Assembly: GCA_013044265.1 (NCBI GenBank)
Contig: JABEUQ010000023.1
Coordinates: 1 to 39,006, forward strand
DNA: 39,006 nucleotides
Direction of reading: 5' to 3'
DNA from: Acidimicrobiaceae bacterium
GTDB lineage: Bacteria > Actinomycetota > Acidimicrobiia > Acidimicrobiales > RAAP-2
Part shown: piece by piece, positions 36,195-39,006 of the stretch
Layout: each line of letters starts with the position of its first letter
Position numbering within the stretch: position 1 is the stretch's first letter
Position numbers and translations under genes: made by a program
The notes under the pieces: generated by a model
Database searches by the model: none
The model's input: the letters and a program-made list of their open reading frames with translations, nothing else
Told to the model about the DNA's origin: nothing

Positions 36195-38429
36195 ATGGGG
36201 CCAAAGGCCGTACTCTCCTCAGTACTGTTGACCCAGAAAGGTGGCGGTGTGTCAGAACCAACTGATGGAGATGAAGTTCCTCACGGCGTCGTGACTCCCG
36301 ACCCGGCGAACTCAACCATGGTCGTCGCGACCACCTCACCGATCAACGATGCCCGGTACTACTCCATGCTCGATGCGATTGGCCAGAGAACGGCTGATCT
36401 CATCGTCATCACCGACGCCCAGGGACGAATCATCTACGGCAACCCCGCTGCCCAAAGTGCGTTCGGGGTGACGATGGATGAGGTCAGGAACACCCCAGCA
36501 CACCTCTACCTGCACCCCGACGATTTCGATCACAACCTCGCATTCTTTGCCGAGGTGATCTCCACGCCAGGAGCCTCGGCACGTCAAGACGTCCGCACCC
36601 TGTCACCCTCGGGCGACGTCAGGCTTCTCGAAGTTGTCTGCACCAACTTGCTCGACGATCCCTCCATCCACGCTCTCGTCATCAACGGCAAGGATGTGAC
36701 GGAGCGTAACGAATATATCCACCGACTTCAGGCGCTGGAGGAGAGATTTCGCCTGGCCTTCGAAGAGAACATGGCACCCATGAGCTTCGCCGATTCCAAC
36801 GACCTCATCCTCGCAGTCAACGACGCCTTTTGTGAGATGGTCGGCTTCTCGCGCGAAGAACTGATTGGCTACGACTCGACTCCCTTCACGTACCCCGATG
36901 ACATCGGCATCACCGAGTCCACGCACGAACGAGTCATTCGGGGACGAGCTGAACGCGTGCGCTACGTCAAGCGGTACCTGCGCAAAGATGGCCGGGTCAT
37001 CGACGTAGAAGTCTCGCGTTCACCCGCCCGTGAAGCCGACGGCAACATCTTGTACTTCGTCTTCTCCGAGCGTGACATCACTGAGGAGCGCAAGCTCACC
37101 GACCAACTCTCGCATCAAGCCCTGTACGACTCCATCACGGGATTGGCAAACCGCACTTTGATGGAGAATCAATTGGCCAAGTCCCGCTCAAGCATCAAAC
37201 GCCGCGGTGGATACAACGCCCTATTCCTGCTCGATCTCGACGATTTTAAGGGAGTCAATGACACCCACGGACACCTGGTCGGCGACGAGCTATTGGTCGC
37301 CGTAGCTCGGAGATTCGAGGCGGTCACGCGGCCCTCCGACACGCTATGCCGCTTCGGTGGTGACGAATTCCTCTACCTGGCGGAGGGTCTTGCGTCGCTC
37401 GAGGATGTGAAGAGCGTCGCGCGTCGCCTCCTGGCGGCTCTGGACGAACCCTTTCATTTCCTCGACATCTCGATTGAACAGCGCGCGAGCGCGGGTGTGG
37501 TGATCTGGGGAGCAGCGAACTCCGACGAAGTCGACCTCCTGCAAAACGCCGACGTCGCGCTCTACGAGGCCAAGCGGTACGGTCGAGGCACGTTCATCGT
37601 CTACGAACCTTCCATGCACGAAGAGGCGAGCAATCGATTCACGCTCATCCAGGAACTACGTAATTCTCTCGCCCGCAACGAACTCGAGTTGTACTACCAG
37701 CCAATCGTGCAGCTACCTGACACCACAATTGTGGGTTTCGAAGGTCTGATGCGTTGGCCCCACCCGGAACGTGGGTGGGTTGCCCCGAGTGAGTTCATTC
37801 CTCTCGCCGAGTCCAGTGACATCATCCTCGACATTGGTGCACTCGCCATCAAGTCGGCCGTCGCTGCCGCCAGCCAGTGGGCCAGGGACATCCCGGGAGA
37901 ACTCGCCCCGTTCGTGTGCGTGAATTTATCGGCCAAACAGTTCCACTCCGCCAACCTCGTGCCGCTCATTGAATCGGTCTTGAGCCAATACGGTCTGCCG
38001 GCGTCGAAATTGGTTCTAGAGATCACCGAAAGTGTGGGGATTTCGAACTTCGAAGAAACGATGGCCACGATAGAACGGCTCGAGCACATTGGCGTGGGAC
38101 TTGCCCTCGACGACTTCGGAACTGGTTTTTCCTCATTGTCCTATTTGGCGAAAATCAATCCACGCATCATCAAGGTTGATCAATCCTTCGTACAATTGGC
38201 GAGCTCCAGCGAGCGTGATGCGACCTTGCTCGAAGCTATTGTGACCCTCGGTAAGAACTTGAACGTCACGATGTTGGGCGAAGGTGTCGAGACCAACGAA
38301 CAATTCTCACGTCTCGTCGATCTGGGGTGCTCAATGGCCCAGGGCTATCTCTTCTCGCCCGCGGTGAAACTGACCGAAGCCAACGCCATGGTGAAAAGTA
38401 ATTTCGCCGCTGGGCGGTCTTCGAGGTAA
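36195..38429 (+). CDS. PAS-PAS-GGDEF-EAL domain cyclic-di-GMP signalling protein
   Basis: Two PAS/PAC-like regions, 'LCRFGGDEFLYLAEG' (GGDEF), 'GFEGLMRWPHPERGWVAPSEFIPLAE', 'DDFGTGFSSLSYLAKINPRIIKVDQSFV' (EAL). The ORF is open from 36042, but 36042-36159 lies in the element; likely start ATG 36195 or GTG 36249 (preceded by AAAGGTGG). Confidence 0.92.
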   Translation: MGPKAVLSSVLLTQKGGGVSEPTDGDEVPHGVVTPDPANSTMVVATTSPINDARYYSMLDAIGQRTADLIVITDAQGRIIYGNPAAQSAFGVTMDEVRNTPAHLYLHPDDFDHNLAFFAEVISTPGASARQDVRTLSPSGDVRLLEVVCTNLLDDPSIHALVINGKDVTERNEYIHRLQALEERFRLAFEENMAPMSFADSNDLILAVNDAFCEMVGFSREELIGYDSTPFTYPDDIGITESTHERVIRGRAERVRYVKRYLRKDGRVIDVEVSRSPAREADGNILYFVFSERDITEERKLTDQLSHQALYDSITGLANRTLMENQLAKSRSSIKRRGGYNALFLLDLDDFKGVNDTHGHLVGDELLVAVARRFEAVTRPSDTLCRFGGDEFLYLAEGLASLEDVKSVARRLLAALDEPFHFLDISIEQRASAGVVIWGAANSDEVDLLQNADVALYEAKRYGRGTFIVYEPSMHEEASNRFTLIQELRNSLARNELELYYQPIVQLPDTTIVGFEGLMRWPHPERGWVAPSEFIPLAESSDIILDIGALAIKSAVAAASQWARDIPGELAPFVCVNLSAKQFHSANLVPLIESVLSQYGLPASKLVLEITESVGISNFEETMATIERLEHIGVGLALDDFGTGFSSLSYLAKINPRIIKVDQSFVQLASSSERDATLLEAIVTLGKNLNVTMLGEGVETNEQFSRLVDLGCSMAQGYLFSPAVKLTEANAMVKSNFAAGRSSR

Positions 38430-38502
38430 CGAACGTGCCTCTCGGTGAGTGCTACGCCGGTTTTTCGCCACACGACACTACGTCGACGCCCCGACCTGAC
38501 TC

Positions 38503-39006
38503 CTAATTCTGGCGAATCGTGGCGTCGAGTTCGACGAGTCCGCCTTGACGACCGCCGTAGGTGACCTGTAGCGTCGCCACCTTCTCGCCCCACGCCTTGA
38601 CGTTGGAACCTCGCGGATCGACCACACCGACGTTGATATCAAAGACGCCATCGAGCAGCGGGATGTCCGGCAGATCGATACCGATGGTGTTCGCCCCGGG
38701 CAGCAGGTTGATCGGCGCACTCTGGGAGTCCGAACGACTCACGAGGACGCCTCCACGTGTGAAGACCTCCAAGATGAAATTGCCGCTGTAGGCGGTGGCC
38801 GAGGTGATGTGCACATCGAAGTGCATACTCGCCCCACTTTGTACATCGAAAGAACCAGATGGCGTCGTCACCGAATCGATGTGCACATCAGCACCGAGAT
38901 GCTCATTGGCCTCGTTGGAAGGAGTGTCACTCAAGAGATGTTCACGAAAGATACGCAGTGAATCGGCGACGTCGCCGTTGGCGATCATGTTTCCCGACTC
39001 CAGCAC
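38503..39006 (-). CDS. C-terminal part of a polysaccharide/teichoic-acid ABC transporter ATPase with Wzt_C-like domain (5' end beyond window)
   Basis: 'MLESGNMIANGDVADSLRIFREHLL' resembles the end of an ABC_KpsT/Wzt ATPase; 'VHIDSVTTPSGSFDVQSGASMHFDVHITSATAYSGNFILEVFTRGGVLVSR...DLPDIPLLDGVFDINVGVVDP' resembles the Wzt_C beta-sandwich. No start inside the window. Confidence 0.72.
   Translation of the reverse strand: MLESGNMIANGDVADSLRIFREHLLSDTPSNEANEHLGADVHIDSVTTPSGSFDVQSGASMHFDVHITSATAYSGNFILEVFTRGGVLVSRSDSQSAPINLLPGANTIGIDLPDIPLLDGVFDINVGVVDPRGSNVKAWGEKVATLQVTYGGRQGGLVELDATIRQN

Noticed and set aside
38430-38502. Terminator between the GGDEF-EAL gene and the Wzt-like gene
   Set aside because: Only a short imperfect CGAGG/CCTCTCG pairing; too weak to annotate.
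1-39006. CRISPR arrays, toxin-antitoxin or anti-phage defence systems
   Set aside because: No spaced direct-repeat array found apart from the MraZ boxes; the HNH gene sits in a housekeeping operon with no defence partners.

Overview
The window looks like a high-GC actinobacterial chromosome segment; Acidimicrobiia-like is an inference from gene order and was not tested. Positions 1-17.7 kb are a minus-strand division/cell-wall (dcw) cluster. Read 5'->3' on that strand it runs DUF3040, ROK kinase, small W-rich ORF, HNH, lipoate-ligase-like, mraZ, rsmH, ftsL-like, ftsI, murE, mraY, ftsW, murG, a murC-murB fusion, ftsQ, ftsZ, yggS, sepF, yggT and divIVA (truncated by the window edge). murF and murD are absent from their usual places. 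Positions 18-34.9 kb are mixed housekeeping and accessory genes: nhaA, a Fur-family regulator, an ABC exporter, a fused acyl/acetyl-CoA carboxyltransferase, a CoA-transferase, a divergent TetR/MFS pair, an alpha/beta hydrolase, an amino-acid ABC transporter with an adjacent tRNA-Gly(GCC), dut, orn, an acyl-CoA synthetase, a 1-Cys peroxiredoxin and a HAD phosphatase. At ~34.97-36.16 kb there is a small TnpB-type element. Its tnpB has an in-frame TAG and an internal deletion that removes the RuvC-I region. It is bounded by ~40-bp imperfect inverted repeats, each able to fold into an irregular hairpin. After it come a PAS-GGDEF-EAL protein and the C-terminus of a Wzt-like polysaccharide ABC ATPase. 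The observations most worth a second look are the degenerate TnpB element with structured inverted ends, a six-copy, exactly 10-bp-phased MraZ-box array, a set of start codons 6-8 nt downstream of TANNNT-type -10 motifs (apparent leaderless mRNAs, including a 39-bp divergent dut/orn promoter), and the MurC-MurB fusion in a dcw cluster lacking murD/murF. I found no clear new multi-gene defence or metabolic system.
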